Shown here in pieces: positions 44,774-56,784 of a DNA stretch of 64,000 nt. The translations under genes and the position numbers were made by a program. The DNA comes from Toxonevra muliebris (taxonomy: Eukaryota > Arthropoda > Insecta > Diptera > Pallopteridae). The DNA lies in assembly GCA_963691655.1 (NCBI GenBank), contig OY829329.1, positions 60,463,408-60,527,407 on the forward strand, read 5' to 3'. Below the pieces are notes generated by a model. That model was given only the letters and a program-made list of their open reading frames with translations. It was not told where the DNA came from and searched no databases. How positions within the stretch are numbered: the stretch's first letter is position 1; every line of letters starts with the position of its first letter.

Positions 44774-46555
44774 GTTTCATATGAATGGGTTTTTTGCGGA
44801 AAATATGTAGGTACATGTGTTTTTTTTTTGCGTTTTTGCCGAGTATCAATATGGCTTTCCTGCCTAATCAATTTATTAATTTTTTTTTTTTCAATTTTTG
44901 ACCCAAAATTATGGTCGTAGCTAAATTTCTTTTTAGCAATATTTTTTTTTTTTTTTTTTTTTTTTTTTGTATTCGAAAAAGCATAAAAAGTTGAAATCCA
45001 TCGATTTAGAAAGTTTTTAAGGGGGCACCTAAAGTAGTAACTTTTAAAAAATCTACTTGTTTTTGCATTTTTTTAAAAAATATGTTTTCAAAAATATATC
45101 TACAAATTTTTAAGTTGATCCGGAGAAAATTTTTGACTCTTTGTTATTTGCAAATAAATATTCTTCTTGACATTAAAGTAAGTTGAAACTTTAAACGCGT
45201 TTTTCTCAAAAAAGTCATTATTGAAGTCGGTAACCGCGATTATTCAACAACTTCTAAACCGAATATTTTCAAATTTATATACTTTTTAAATATATAGTAA
45301 TCTAGATTGATCGGAAGGAAAACTTTTTTTACAAATGAAACAGCGTATTTTAGTTAAAATTGAACTGTTAACTTTGACAGTCGGTGATTTTGTTAAATAT
45401 GCATATTTTTCCACATCCTTCGATTAATCACTAGATAATCTTATAATAAAAGTAAATCCATTTCATTTTTGGATTTCAAATGTTGTAGATTTGTAAAATA
45501 TTGCTCATCGCAAAACATGTTTTCTCCAGAAAGTCGTTGATGGGATCGCTCATTACTCATAAAGTTTTAAATATTTTTGAAAAGAGATTAGTTTAAGTTA
45601 AGTTCAATACATGTACTTTTAGGTAGTTTTTTAGTTTTTATTAAAGACTTTATTAGTTTACCTGAAGAAAAACCTTGAAAAATACCTACTTTTTCTCGTC
45701 ACAACTTGGGATTTTAATTTTATAATCTGTGCCATACATAAAAGCACACCAACTTTGCGATGTAAATTCTACTAAATAATGAAAATACCAGCTCATATTA
45801 CTAGCACGAAAAACGAAAACCAAAAAAAAAAAAAAAAAAAAAAACGAAAAAAAAGGACAATACAAAACTCTCATTAAAAAAAAGCCAACAACAAGGAGAA
45901 ACAAACTATTTTAACCACTCATTGGTTTTATGAGAACAACTGAATTTTGAGTGTAAACTGGAGGCAGTTATGGCTCCATAGAACAAAATTTTTGAGCAAA
46001 TAAATTTGTTTGTGATGCGCCTTCTATGTACTACATATATTCTTTGATTTAATTCTTGACGTTGATATCATTGTGGAAAAAGGAAAATTCAAAATGGTTC
46101 TCTTTTCCAATGAACTTCTATATAAAATGATTGCTGTATTAAAAAATTAATTAATAATGAAAATATTTAAAATATTATATAGAAAATTAAAATTGTTCTG
46201 CAATTTGATTGTTTGGCAAATCAAAGTTGCCAGACGTTACCACAAATAGCGCAATACATAAAGATATTTCTAAAAAAGTTCTTATGAACAAATTTGGTTG
46301 ATGGTAGTAATAAGTTGTTATAATTGAAGATAACGCAAATGTTTTTCTGACTTTTCTATGACTTCTTTTGATTAAATATACAGTAAAAGTTTTGTTTGTT
46401 ATTTTTTCTAATGAAGGATGACAGAAATTGGCCAGAACATTTCAATATTTAAATTATTTACAATGGCGAGTCTTTGCAATTTAATAAGTAAAATATTTAA
46501 TAATATATGTGGCAAAACAGGCAACACAGTACCTAACGCCAATGCTTCCTTTGTT
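44774..46555. other. AT-rich spacer, possibly decayed mobile DNA
   Basis: Long T runs (44941-44969) and an A run (45821-45844). The part at 45000-45660 has recurring words such as TTTAAA, ACTTTAAACGCGTTTTTCTC and AAAAGTC-ATTA but no clear ends. No gene recognised. Confidence 0.45.
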
Positions 46556-46559
46556 TTAC

Positions 46560-46656
46560 CAATCATTTTCAGTACTAATATTTCTAAGTTATAAAACTTA
46601 AAAACTGATATTTATTATTAGTTATAAACGCAATTATGGCAAGCACTTTTTAGTTA
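46560..46656. repeat. Left half of a dispersed repeat split by the Tc1-like insertion
   Basis: The run ending CACTTTTTAGTTA matches 50053-50122, and the right half continues at 49509-49585, matching 50121-50178. Together they form the filled version of the empty site near 50.1 kb. Confidence 0.8.
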
Positions 46657-47079
46657 CACTGGCGGTCACAAAAACGCACCACCCACCAATTTCAAGAAAA
46701 TCCTTTAAAATGGGACCTAAACCTGATTTTGTTTTAGTGAATGTATTTTTTTTTTTAACTTTCTATTAGACCAATTTATGTATTGTTAACGAGATTATAA
46801 TGACAGACTTTTTGGTCTTATTTTCGGGAACAAAATAAACAAAATTGCGAAAGAAAAATTTTATTGCTTTTTTATTAAATCATAAATATTGAAGAAATTT
46901 CACGTTTTTGAGGGTTTTCATTAAAAGTATGTAAAAATAAAAATTATTGTTATTTTTTGAAGGTGTAAACTAAGATTAATTTGTTTCATAATTGAGTCAT
47001 CAGCGAAATTGTTTAGTTTGATGGTGCCCCTTTCTTAGCTTTTCTTATAGCCGTTTTCTTGAATGACATAGAGTCACTT

Positions 47080-47195
47080 TGAGGATATCATTCGTTATTT
47101 TTTTCAGAACTCCAACTAGGGGTTTTTTATTCTTTGGCATATTTCCGTTTCATTATATGACAGAGGTGCTCTATCGGACTTAAACCGAGCGAGCT
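47080..47195 (-). pseudogene. Tc1-like transposase remnant
   Basis: On the minus strand this can be read as GLSPIEHLCHIMKRKYAKE, like the DLNPIEHLWD motif that holds the third catalytic Glu in Tc1 transposases. Stops and frame changes surround it. The N-terminal half would lie between 48847 and 49400, where I can see only fragments. Confidence 0.65.
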
Positions 47196-47554
47196 ACTTG
47201 ATCATTTCGCCTGTTAATTCTAACATCATCGAAAACATTTTAAATCTGCACATAAATAAGAATCAATAATCTAACTTTCTTACTATTTCTAAAGTTATCA
47301 AACATTAGGCATTAATTACTAACTAAACCTTGCCAATTTGGCGTGATAATATTCCGCAGAAGTCGTCCGGAAATATAACGTCATTAATGAGCGAAAGCGC
47401 AGCACAATTGGCTTACAGTAATTACTCCATAAAATTTTAGCCACATTTTTGGGGCTTCACAGTCCCTTCAATATAGTATAAGGGACCCATCTAAACTATC
47501 TGACTTTGTGTAAATTTGACTATTTTCACTACACAGTTAAGCTTCTATTGCTCT

Positions 47555-48846
47555 ATATCTGAGTCGACCATCAGTTTGGCTTCAGAAAGAACCATGGAAC
47601 AATCGAGCAAGTCCATCGGTTAATTGAAGAAATAAACAAAACTTTTGAGGAAAAGAAGTATTGTACTATAGCTTTTCTTGATATTTCCTAGGCATTTGAC
47701 CGCGTTTGGCATTATGGCTTATTATATAAACTTAAAAAAGTTCTTCCAATCAATTATTATATTTGCCTTGAATCGTATATTGATAACCGACATTTCTTCG
47801 TAAAACAGGGTGCTGAAGTCACTAGCCTCTACCAAATAAAAGCTGGTGTCCCACAGGGTAGCGTAATGGGCCCAATTTTATACCTACTTTTCACAGCAGA
47901 TGTTCCATTAAGCAGAGGTCTTCTTACTGGTACTTTCGCAGACGATACTGCCGTCTTATCTGTTGATGGTGATCCAAATTTAGCTTCTACTAATTTGCAA
48001 AATTGTCTAGACAAAATATCCGTATGGTTAAAAAACTGGCGTATCAAGGCGAATGAATCGTCAATTCAGGTAACATTTAAAACTAGACGTGAAACATGCC
48101 CGCAAGTTAAAATAAATGGAGTAGAAATACCACAAGCAAATGAAGCTTAATATTTAGGAATGTACTTGGATAGGCGACTAACATGGAGAAAACATATCTT
48201 CACTATGAGAAAAGCTCTGGGCCTTAGGCTTAGAAGTTTATTTTGGTTAATAAATCAAAAATCACAATTAACACGCGAAAGCAAGCTGCTGCTTTATAAA
48301 AGCATATTAAAACCAATCTGGAGCTACGGAATACAACTGTGGGGCACAAGTGTGCTAACTCAAATTTGGAGATCATCCAGCGCTTTCAATCAAAAGTATT
48401 ACGCATGATTGTAAACGCTCCTTGGTATATCACCAACGCCCAACTACATCGTGATCTGAGAATTCGTACCGTTAAAGATGAAATTAAAACCACTGCGAAC
48501 GCATACAAAACGCGCATATTAACACATCCTAACTCGTTGGCCTCTAGTTTGATGCATACACAGAAAACGTTCCACAGACAAAAAGGAAAGCTCCACAAGG
48601 TCTAGCAACAAGAGACAACTAAATCTGATATAAACTTTAATAATAACAGAATTCTCAAACATTATTGAATTGCACTGAATTTTAATGAAATTAAATAATA
48701 TGGACACATGCCATCCATGCCCTAAATTAATTAAACATTTATTATTTATATATTATTGAAACTAAATATATTGTTAAATGTCCATATTGTGATAGATTTA
48801 ATAAACAAAAAAATTTTATGCACAAAAAAAAAAAAAAATATCTGAG
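47555..48846 (+). mobile_element. 5'-truncated jockey-like LINE nested in the Tc1-like element
   Basis: The insert is 47564-48837, flanked by a perfect 9-bp duplication ATATCTGAG (47555-47563 and 48838-48846) and ending in poly-A. It starts within the reverse transcriptase, as expected for truncated LINE insertions. It must be younger than the Tc1-like element it interrupts. Confidence 0.95.
47570..48605 (+). pseudogene. Jockey-like reverse transcriptase, broken
   Basis: Begins in the RT palm (HQFGFRKNHGTIEQ), then AFLDIS followed by a TAG at 47689-47691 where Gln or similar is expected, the AGVPQGSVMGPILY box (near 47845) and the catalytic FADDT box (near 47936). A TAA at 48148-48150 interrupts before YLGMYLDRRLTW. 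A frame change near 48350 leads to the C-terminal RFQSKVLRMIVNAPWYITN region, ending at 48605. At least three lesions; endonuclease and gag are missing through 5' truncation. Confidence 0.93.
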
Positions 48847-49510
48847 CAAGGCAAGTACCGAAGATTAAATGCGCATAAAAAATTGAGTTTGATTTGCCCG
48901 ATCACATAACTTTTCTCGAGTCTTTAGTCCATGCCGAGCGATTTGTTCCCATCCATTTCGTCTACAACGACTTTTGGCTGATCGTCTCCCATACAGACCG
49001 AACTTTCGTTTCTTCCTGCGTAAGGTTTTGATATTTATATTCAGTCTCTATTGTGACTGCACTTTTGAATCTATTATTTATGATTGTCTTTCAGGTTATG
49101 TCATTTTCTCTTGTATTTGTCTTCCATAGTCTTCTTGATACTTTTGTCCTTTCAGGCGGGTACGAATTGTTTTTTTTTTCTGGAACAGTCTAACAGCAGT
49201 CGAGTGTTGGCGTCAGATTTCTTCAGGTTTTTAACTTTATGACACTCCTTGTTAGCTAGAAACAAAAATTTCTACGTTTTGGTGGTGCGACAATTGTTTA
49301 TATTTTGCAATTGTTTTCGGCACTTTTTCAAAAATTCTTTTTTTCGCCAATTAAGCGCAATAAAAAATGATACATTCCACTTAAACACATTTTTAAAACA
49401 TGAACAAGCGAATCTTCTTTTCAAAGGAAGGGAAATTTGGTGTAAATTAGGAAATATTACCGAAATTGCAGCAGTATTGCAAGTGGTGTGGTTTTGTGAC
49501 CGCCAGTGTA

Positions 49511-49788
49511 GTTCTTAAAACACTTGTATATCTTTATCACGAAAATTAATGAATATTTAAGCATTGCAAAGTCTTCCTTGAAGATGTGAAAATATTCAAA
49601 TATCATATTAGTTTTTAGCTACGAAAAATTGAAAACTTTAAAAATAAATTTCATTCAACAAAATATAATTCATGGGCATAAAATAACAGAAATGAGAAAA
49701 TCGGTGAAAAACACCAAAGGTGGCGATTCCAAAAAGAGGATGCTATGAGTTTAGAATGATTTTTCACCTGGGGTTTGTTGTTATTTTT
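49511..49788. other. Right half of the split repeat and AT-rich flank
   Basis: 49511-49585 continues the dispersed repeat interrupted by the Tc1-like element. The rest shows no gene. Confidence 0.6.
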
Positions 49789-49789
49789 G

Positions 49790-50930
49790 TTGTGAATTTG
49801 GTTTGAGTTTTGAACTAATCTTATTTTCCATTTTCGTCTCAATTTTAACTGATTTATTGTTAATGTCTTGTTATATTTTTTGTTTACTTTTTAGACTAAA
49901 TCAGGTCTGATTTTTAAATTGGATTAGTTTCGATATTGGTTTTGGTTTGTTTTAATCAGATTTTAACCTAATATTTAGTCAGAGCTTTGCTTGATTTGTG
50001 TTTGAGTTTCGATCTATATTTTAACGAAAGTTTTTGTGCAGAATTTTTTTCAAAGTTATACAATTTCAAAAGTGTTATTTATATTAGTTGTAAATGCAAC
50101 TATGGAAATCACTTTGTAGTTAGTTCTTAAAATGCTTGTATATCTTTATAACGAAAATTAATGAATATCTTAAGTGTTGAAAAGTTTTGGTCTAAATTTA
50201 CATTTTTTTCAGACCTTAGTCTAATTTTTTGCAAAAATTTTAGACCGATTTTCGGTTGAGCTTTGTTCTGTTTTTGAATTTAGTTTCAATCTGAATATCG
50301 GTCTATGTTTTGATCTATTTTTTGGAGCATATTTGGTTTTAATTTTAGTCCTGTTGGAGTTCAATTTCTATTTGTTGGAGTTTAATTTCTTACTTTGTTA
50401 TTAATAATATAATGTTTTCTACATGAATATTTTGTTTGTTAATTGTGTAGAAAATAAAACTTTCACTTCCAAATATTTTCTCACAGAATACACTACATAT
50501 TTTCACTTAATAAATTAATCACTGCGCCAATAAGTACGCTTCTAGTCTAATTTTTTATCTGAATTTTAGACTCATTTTTGGTATATATTTTTACTTTTTT
50601 TCTAAAAATTTTATTCTAAATTTAATCTCTTTTTGGGCTGGAATTTTTTTTTTTAATTTTAATCTCAATTTTGGCCCGACTGTTGATTTAAATATTTTCT
50701 TCATAATTTCTGGAGTTTGAAATCTGGAATGGTTTTTAGACTGAAGTTGATCTTAGTTGTGGTCCTTCTTCTTTCTGATTTTTAATCAGAATTAGGTTTG
50801 AGTTTACCCTGAGTTTTGGACAAATGTTGGTCGGATTTTTGGTCTGCATTTTGGTATGATTATTGGCTTTAGTTTAGTTCTTCGGTCTAAATTTCAGTCA
50901 AATAATTTTTCCCATTTTCTTTTAGTCTCA
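49790..50930. repeat. Degenerate minisatellite, unit near TTTTGGTCTGAATT
   Basis: Diverged TTTGGTCT, TTTTGGTC and GAATTTTAG words recur through about 1.1 kb. They are the reverse complement of the word family at 7965-8660. A segment at 50053-50190 is instead the empty-site copy of the dispersed repeat flanking the Tc1-like element. Confidence 0.7.
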
Positions 50931-52442
50931 GAAGAAAATCCAACTCCCTCCCCAAACCCAAATTTGAAATCCGCCACTGGAGACAAAAATACGAAATTAG
51001 TATGGGTATAAGTAAGAATGTATGACAGAGTGTGCGAATGTGCATATTTGTATTAAATTCATAAGTAAAGTTTAAATGAAGGTCAAAATAATACAAGCAT
51101 AAGAAGAAATATAAATTCGCATGCACACATACCTGGAAAATATTTGCATAACTAATGTGTGTGTATATGAATGGAGAGCGTTGAAATCATACTTGAGCAG
51201 CAGTAGCTAGAATAACGCTTTATTGCTGTTCCTGCTATTGCTGCTGCTGCTGCTACTATTGCTTCCTCTAATGTTACTGCTGTGGATAGTGCTGTTGAAA
51301 ATGGAATTGCCAAAAAGTTAATGTTAAAATGAAAACTTTTCCGTTTCCTGTTATGACAGTTAAGTATAGGTTAGAGAGCTTAGGTTGATATATCCATGCA
51401 GTGTGCGTTCAAATATACATATGAATAGATATGTTTATAGGTGTGCAGGTATGTTTATGTGTATGAGTAAATATATTTGTAGTTGCTACATTTCAAATTT
51501 CAAATCAGCAGCATAGAAAGCTAAAAAAATAAATATTCTAAAACAATATGCAACGCACAACTTTAGAAAAGGAAAACAAAAAAAAAAACAGAAATAGACA
51601 CACGCACTCTTATAAATTTTTGCTCTCCTAAAAGCGTGAGCTTGAGAATGATAATGTCCTGGCGAATTGAAATTCTTAGCTTCATTTTTGGACAAGCAAA
51701 CAAAATTTTTTTCCCAGCATTTTGTTTTTATTTTAAATGTTGTCTGTTTGTTGTTGATTCTGCAACACAAAATGTATAAATTGCAAATCTAAAGCTAAAA
51801 ACAAAGTTCAGTTAAGTTTTTTTTTTTGTTTGTTTTTATATTTTTCGTTTTTTGTTTTTCTTTTTTTTTTTGTTTCTTTGGTTTAGAATTTAAGCGGAGC
51901 AGAGTGTGTGTGTGTGTGGGTGCGAGTATTGCTATTTCCAGTAAATTGTATTAATTTGCTATTCTGACCACATAACAGGGATTTATTAAATAGTCAACTT
52001 TACCGCACACACTCACACACACTTCTATATTTATTCACATTGAGGCATAAACTCGCTTGCTCTCATATACCCACATTTACTCATTCTTCTAATGTCTAAA
52101 TTCATACCCAAGTTAAGACATACACTTATACATACATATTCATTTATATGTTTTCTACGTATATGTGTCTGTGTGTGTTTAGTTTAGCATTGGGTAGCTT
52201 AACATACTTCTCAGTTTTCTAAAAGTAAATTTCCTTTTGCTTGCGTTTCTTTTCGTATTGAGTATTTTTGTGGAGTTTTGGTGAAAAACTTTTTACTTGA
52301 TTTGAATTGAGCTTTTCCACTGGGCGCATTTGTTATATTGCGTACTGACAGTGGGTCTTGTTATTGGCTTTTTATGTAAAAGAGAAGTTGTATTTGTCTG
52401 CTGTGTATTATTTTCGAAATGAAACTAAAAATCAGTCATAAA
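50931..52442. other. AT-rich spacer with microsatellites
   Basis: CAAATTTGAAATCCGCCACTGG at 50957-50978 looks like a hAT-type end (complement CCAGTGGCGG...). Short (CTG)n lies near 51232-51256 and (TG)n near 51906-51918. No gene recognised. Confidence 0.5.
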
Positions 52443-52444
52443 TA

Positions 52445-53737
52445 TTAGGAGTATGAATGAATAAACTCGTATTTTTTTCGTAATTTGAACATTTATTGTG
52501 AAAAAGTGATTATAAATTTATTCTTTAAAGTATTGTCCATCGTTAGCCACAACCTTTTTCCATCTTTCTGATAGCATACGGATTCCGCGTCGAAAGAACT
52601 CCTCATCTTTTGAAGCTATCCACGAATCGACCCATTTTTTGAGTTCTTCGAAAGAACGGAAGTGCTGTTCAGCCAGGCCATGTGTCATCGATCGGAACAA
52701 GTGGTTATCAGAAGGAACAATCTCTGGAGAATACGGCGGGTGGGGTAGCACTTCCCATTTCAGCGTTTGTTTTATTTATGTTTTTACTTGCCTTGCAACA
52801 GGCGGCCGAGCATTGTCGTGCTGAAGAATAACTTCGTCGTGTCTATTCTCATATTCTGGCCTCTTATCCTTTAATGCTCAGCTCAAACGCATCAATTGTA
52901 GTCGGTAGCGGTCGGCAGTGATCGTTTCATTCGGTTTCAACAGCTCATAATACACGACACCTTTCATATCCCACCAAATACACAGCATGAGCTTGGATTC
53001 ATGGATGTTCGGCTTTGCCGTTGATGTTGATGCATGTCCGGGCGGTCCCCATGAGTTTTTACGCTTTGGGTTAACGTAACGTATCCACTCTTCACCGTCA
53101 GTCACAATACGATGCAGAAAACCCTTTCTTTTCTGTCGTTCAATCAGCAGTTCACATGTGAAAAATCGTCGTTTGACGTCACTCGGCTTCAATTCGTACG
53201 GCACCCAATTTTCTTGCTTTTGAATCATTCCCAATGCTTTTAATCGTTTAGAAATGGTTGATTGATCAACTCCTAAATATTCTGCAAGTTCTTGTTGCAT
53301 TTGACATGAATCTTCTTCGAGTAATGCCTTCAATTCTTCATCTTCGAACTTTTTCGGGCCGCCTGAACGTTCCCTGTCTTCAACATCAAAATCAAAACTT
53401 TTGAAACGGGCATACCACACCTGACACATTCTAACGTATATAGCACAGTCAGGATAAGCTTCAGTGAGTAAACGATGTGCTTCAGTTGCGTTTTTCTTTA
53501 CATGGAAGAAGCAAATTAAAACTTCTCGCAAATGTTGTTTGGTTGGCACGAAATTCGACATTTTCAGCTATAGTAAAACACTTTTGTAAAATTATGAAAA
53601 TTATTTGACAGATCAATTCTTATAGTATTTTTGGCGCTCTTCGAGATAAAACAGCTGTCAATGTAAAAAAAAAAAATGGCGCGTATGATAGATCTGAAGT
53701 TGGTCACAATTACGAGTTTCTACATTCGCACTCCCAA
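52445..53737 (-). mobile_element. Mariner element copy B (mauritiana-like)
   Basis: A 1293-bp element between TA dinucleotides (52443-52444 and 53738-53739). Ends TTAGGAGTATGAATG and, inverted, TTGGGAGTGCGAATG, continuing through AAACTCGT. Opposite in orientation to copy A and closely similar throughout, including untranslated parts. Confidence 0.94.
52518..53561 (-). pseudogene. Mariner transposase, broken (copy B)
   Basis: The first 227 codons (53561-52878) are open from MSNFVPTK through the helix-turn-helix (ELAEYLGVDQSTISKRL) and into the catalytic core, then stop at a TGA (52878-52880). A TAA on the minus strand at 52776-52778 is the second stop. Both stops are at the same codons as in copy A. 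The first catalytic Asp is lost: TGDEKW of copy A is TDGEEW here. The last part, from LPHPPYSPEI, retains the third Asp (VPSDNHLF) and a complete C-terminus ending at 52518. Confidence 0.94.
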
Positions 53738-53739
53738 TA

Positions 53740-55025
53740 GATCAAGAATATATAAAAAATATGTTATAATATTTTTTTAATTAGGAATTTCTCTCAATCC
53801 ATCAAATAATGAATTGTATTGTTTTCCTAAATTTTTCTTTATAATAAAAATGTTACGAGCTGAAAGAGCATATTGTTATGGGGAAAAACGGTATGGGGAA
53901 AAAGTTAATATGTGAGAATAAGAAAGCAAAGAGTACTATATTTGCACTACTATCTTGTTTTCATTATTAAATTGAAGTATTATGGTATAAACACCACCAA
54001 AGCAGCCGGCCTCAACTTCAACAACAGACACATAGAATTTTATGAACTTGTATGGGAAAAAATTTCCGAGGCTAGGTGCCGCCTCAACGACGCTACATTA
54101 GATTCTATTCAAATTTTCTCAACTTCACAATGTTTTCGCTCTTGTGAGAAGGGAAACATTGCCATATTTTTCAAAAAAAAAGTCAAGCGCTGCCAAGTTT
54201 GAGTGCGCAAATATATGAATATATTTCGAGTTCTGCCTTGTTTTTCTCCTTCTTTTGATAATTTTGACGATTTTGCACAAATAAACGAAACGAAATAATT
54301 TTAATTTATGCAGAAATTGTTTCAAATTGCAGAATCTTGAATTTTTCCTTTTCTTTTTTGACTATTGACAATATAAATAAACAAAATGAATTGTAAAAAC
54401 AAAAATCAAATCATCTGCTTTTGTTTGGTTTTGTTTTGTTTTTCTTCGACATATTCTTGACACTAGAGATTGACGCTCTTATTTATTGTGTTTATTCTCT
54501 CAGAAGAAGTCAGCTGCTTTCGCTGGAGGTCGGCTGCTTTGATTGGGTTTATACAATTAACGTCGTTTGTTTATCAAAATTCTCTAAAAAACATACATTT
54601 GTATGTGTTTTTACAGATATACGGCGCTGCTTTTTCTAACTGTGTTCTCTCGTTTTACATTTACTTGCTCTCTACATTTACATACTACACTTTTCTGCAC
54701 TCAGACGAGTGTGCAATCGTCAATGCCCAACAGGAAAAAGAGCACTCCAAAAGGATTTTCGGAGTGCTGACAAGTCAGCTGAAGGCGCTTCCTCTCCGTA
54801 TGACACACCATTGCGTTTTTAACATTGCATGTCATTGGAAAAAAGCACTCGGTTTTACGCTCCTTATGGAGTGCTTCGAAAGACCTCTCATGAGATCTTT
54901 GCGTCAGCAGTTCGTTCGCTCTTTTCCACTGCCCTGCTCTACAATATTCTTCTTCTTCTTTTCGAAATGCTTCAAAAGACCTCTCACGAAATCTTTGCGT
55001 TAGCAATTTTGTTATTTTAAATTAC
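53740..55025. other. AT-rich spacer
   Basis: A related word pair at about 54880-54915 and 54966-55005 (AAGACCTCTCAYGARATCTTT) forms a short direct repeat 85 bp apart. The open frame across it has no recognisable domain. Confidence 0.5.
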
Positions 55026-55195
55026 GATGATCTTGTCGTCGATTGAATCGGAAACGATTGCTTTTCGGCTGCAAGTGTTCGTTAACAAAACAAAAACAAC
55101 AAGTGCTGACGATGATCTTGTCGTCGATTGAATCGGAAACGATTGCTTTTCGGCTGCAAGTGTTCGTTAACAAAACAAAAACAACAAGTGCTGAC
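55026..55195. repeat. Exact tandem duplication of an 85-bp unit
   Basis: The unit beginning GATGATCTTGTCGTCG at 55026 is repeated from 55111 without visible difference, ending GTGCTGAC at 55195. The identity indicates a recent event or an assembly artefact. Confidence 0.93.
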
Positions 55196-55909
55196 CTTAT
55201 ACTCCTCAGGTGACCTTCTGACAATCGGGCTCGTTGGGTGTGAACATAACCTCATCTGTTAACTTGTACACACTATCACTTTCCTGCCCTCTCATTGAGA
55301 TGGCCGGGATGGCCATCTGAAGTGCAGATTCGTACTTAATATCTTTACAGCCGCAATCAGGTATGTAGAACAGTTGAAAAGTAATTGGATAAAATTCAAA
55401 AAGGAAAGTTTTAGTTGGAATATGTAAAGTACGTTCACTTTTTAGCAGTTGCAGCTCTTGAATAAATTTAAAAAAAAAACTTTTTAGCTCCTCATCATAA
55501 AAAGAATTCAACTTGCTATAAAATCCTATTTTATATTATACTGAAATCTCGAATATTAATTTTAAACAACCCGCTCATCTTTCCCTTCCTGATAAACATA
55601 TCATCATTTATGACTGTTGATCTCGAATTTAAAGACTTTTAAAAAAGCGAAAAGACTTTAACCATCCTCTAATGCAAGTTTTGAATCCGATAGTTTGGTA
55701 TTTTATCCACGTCTTTCAAAATGGGACCAATGGGACCATTTGCTACATTTTTGTTTTGCTATTCTTATTTTCTTTGTCTCCTTGTGGAGCCTCAATACAC
55801 AGATTCGGTTACACATCATATCGTTTGAAGTTGTTGAAGAACTGAATCTCTTTTTTGTTAGAATCCACTAAAATGTTGCATTATAATGAGCTGCTTATAA
55901 AATGGTGCA
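55196..55909. other. AT-rich spacer
   Basis: No gene or repeat recognised. A 101-codon minus-strand frame (55206-55511) has no recognisable domain. Confidence 0.5.
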
Positions 55910-56784
55910 TTTCAATGTGGTGCCCGGACATAACGCCCACGGCCATAACGCCGTTATGGCCGCCCTAGGAATGGCCATAACGCCCAATAAAATTTTAGGC
56001 GCTATGACCACCCCGAAAAAAAACATAACACCCAATGGGCGTTATGACCGTTTTTGTGATTCTTTCATTAAAATTTCAAAAGTAAAACGAAACCAAATTT
56101 TCATTTTCAGAAAATGCAGCTTTATTTCACGCTTTTTCACAAATTAGCTTTCTTATATAAAAAAGTCTTCCGTTTTTCTCGACATTAGTATGAAAGCGAA
56201 TGGGTTAATCTATAAAAAAAAAACAAAAGGCAAAAATATGCTCATATAGTAAATAGGAATTGCATGGAAATAAGCGTCTCATCCGAAATATTTTTACAAA
56301 AATAAACCAAGATATTGTTTTAGACTAAAAAATCGCGCGATTTTTTTAAAATATTTTCATTTTTTCTTTATTTTTCTAAAAAAATTTTCACCTGCCGCGC
56401 TTCTTTCAATCTTATATTTCAATTAGTCTGAATCTATAACTACAAATATCCTATAATATTAAATATTTTAAAGTTCTTTTTCGTATGTCACTGAAAACTG
56501 ACACGATGCTAAGTAAAATTTTAGCGACACATTCTAAACGTAATTCTGATTTCTAAAAGTAACTGATTTGTATTCAAGACACGATTTTCATTATTGAAAA
56601 CAAAATATAACAAGAAGTAATTGTTGTGCCTTATGGCAGCTTCTAAGGCGGTCATAAAGCTTAAAAAAATTCGGCGTTGCGACCGCTTCTACATTAGGCG
56701 TTATGAACATTTTCGGGGCGGTCATAGCGCCTAAAATGATTTTGGGTGTTACGGCCATTTTTCTATCCGGGCACGTTTCAATGT
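55910..56784. mobile_element. MULE-like element with long TIRs and 9-bp target duplication
   Basis: The element is 55919-56775 (857 bp), flanked by the 9-bp repeat TTTCAATGT (55910-55918 and 56776-56784). The ends share GTGCCCGGA, inverted. The left 150 bp and right 150 bp are largely complementary, for example ATTTTAGGCGCTATGACC, present on both sides in opposite orientation. The word GGCGTTATGGCC and its variants repeat about ten times near the ends. The 9-bp duplication and long inverted repeats suit Mutator-like or foldback elements; no transposase is seen, so the superfamily is inferred. Confidence 0.88.

Larger units (their letters stand above)
46657..49508 (-). mobile_element. Tc1-like transposon, decayed, with nested LINE
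   Basis: The ends read CACTGGCGGTCACAAAA on both sides (46657 inward and 49508 inward, inverted), flanked by TA. Without the nested insertion of about 1283 bp the element is about 1.57 kb, a normal Tc1 length. The transposase read on the minus strand but is heavily decayed; only the segment around the third catalytic acid is clear. Confidence 0.9.

Noticed and set aside
49719..50978. A hAT-like element bounded by GGTGGCGATTCCAAA and TTTGAAATCCGCCACTGG
   Set aside because: The ends are similar in inverted sense, but the flanking 8 bp do not match, so the boundary claim is too weak for the annotation.
54470..55003. 177-codon open frame
   Set aside because: No recognisable domain, an overlapping opposite-strand frame, and partly made of a direct repeat.
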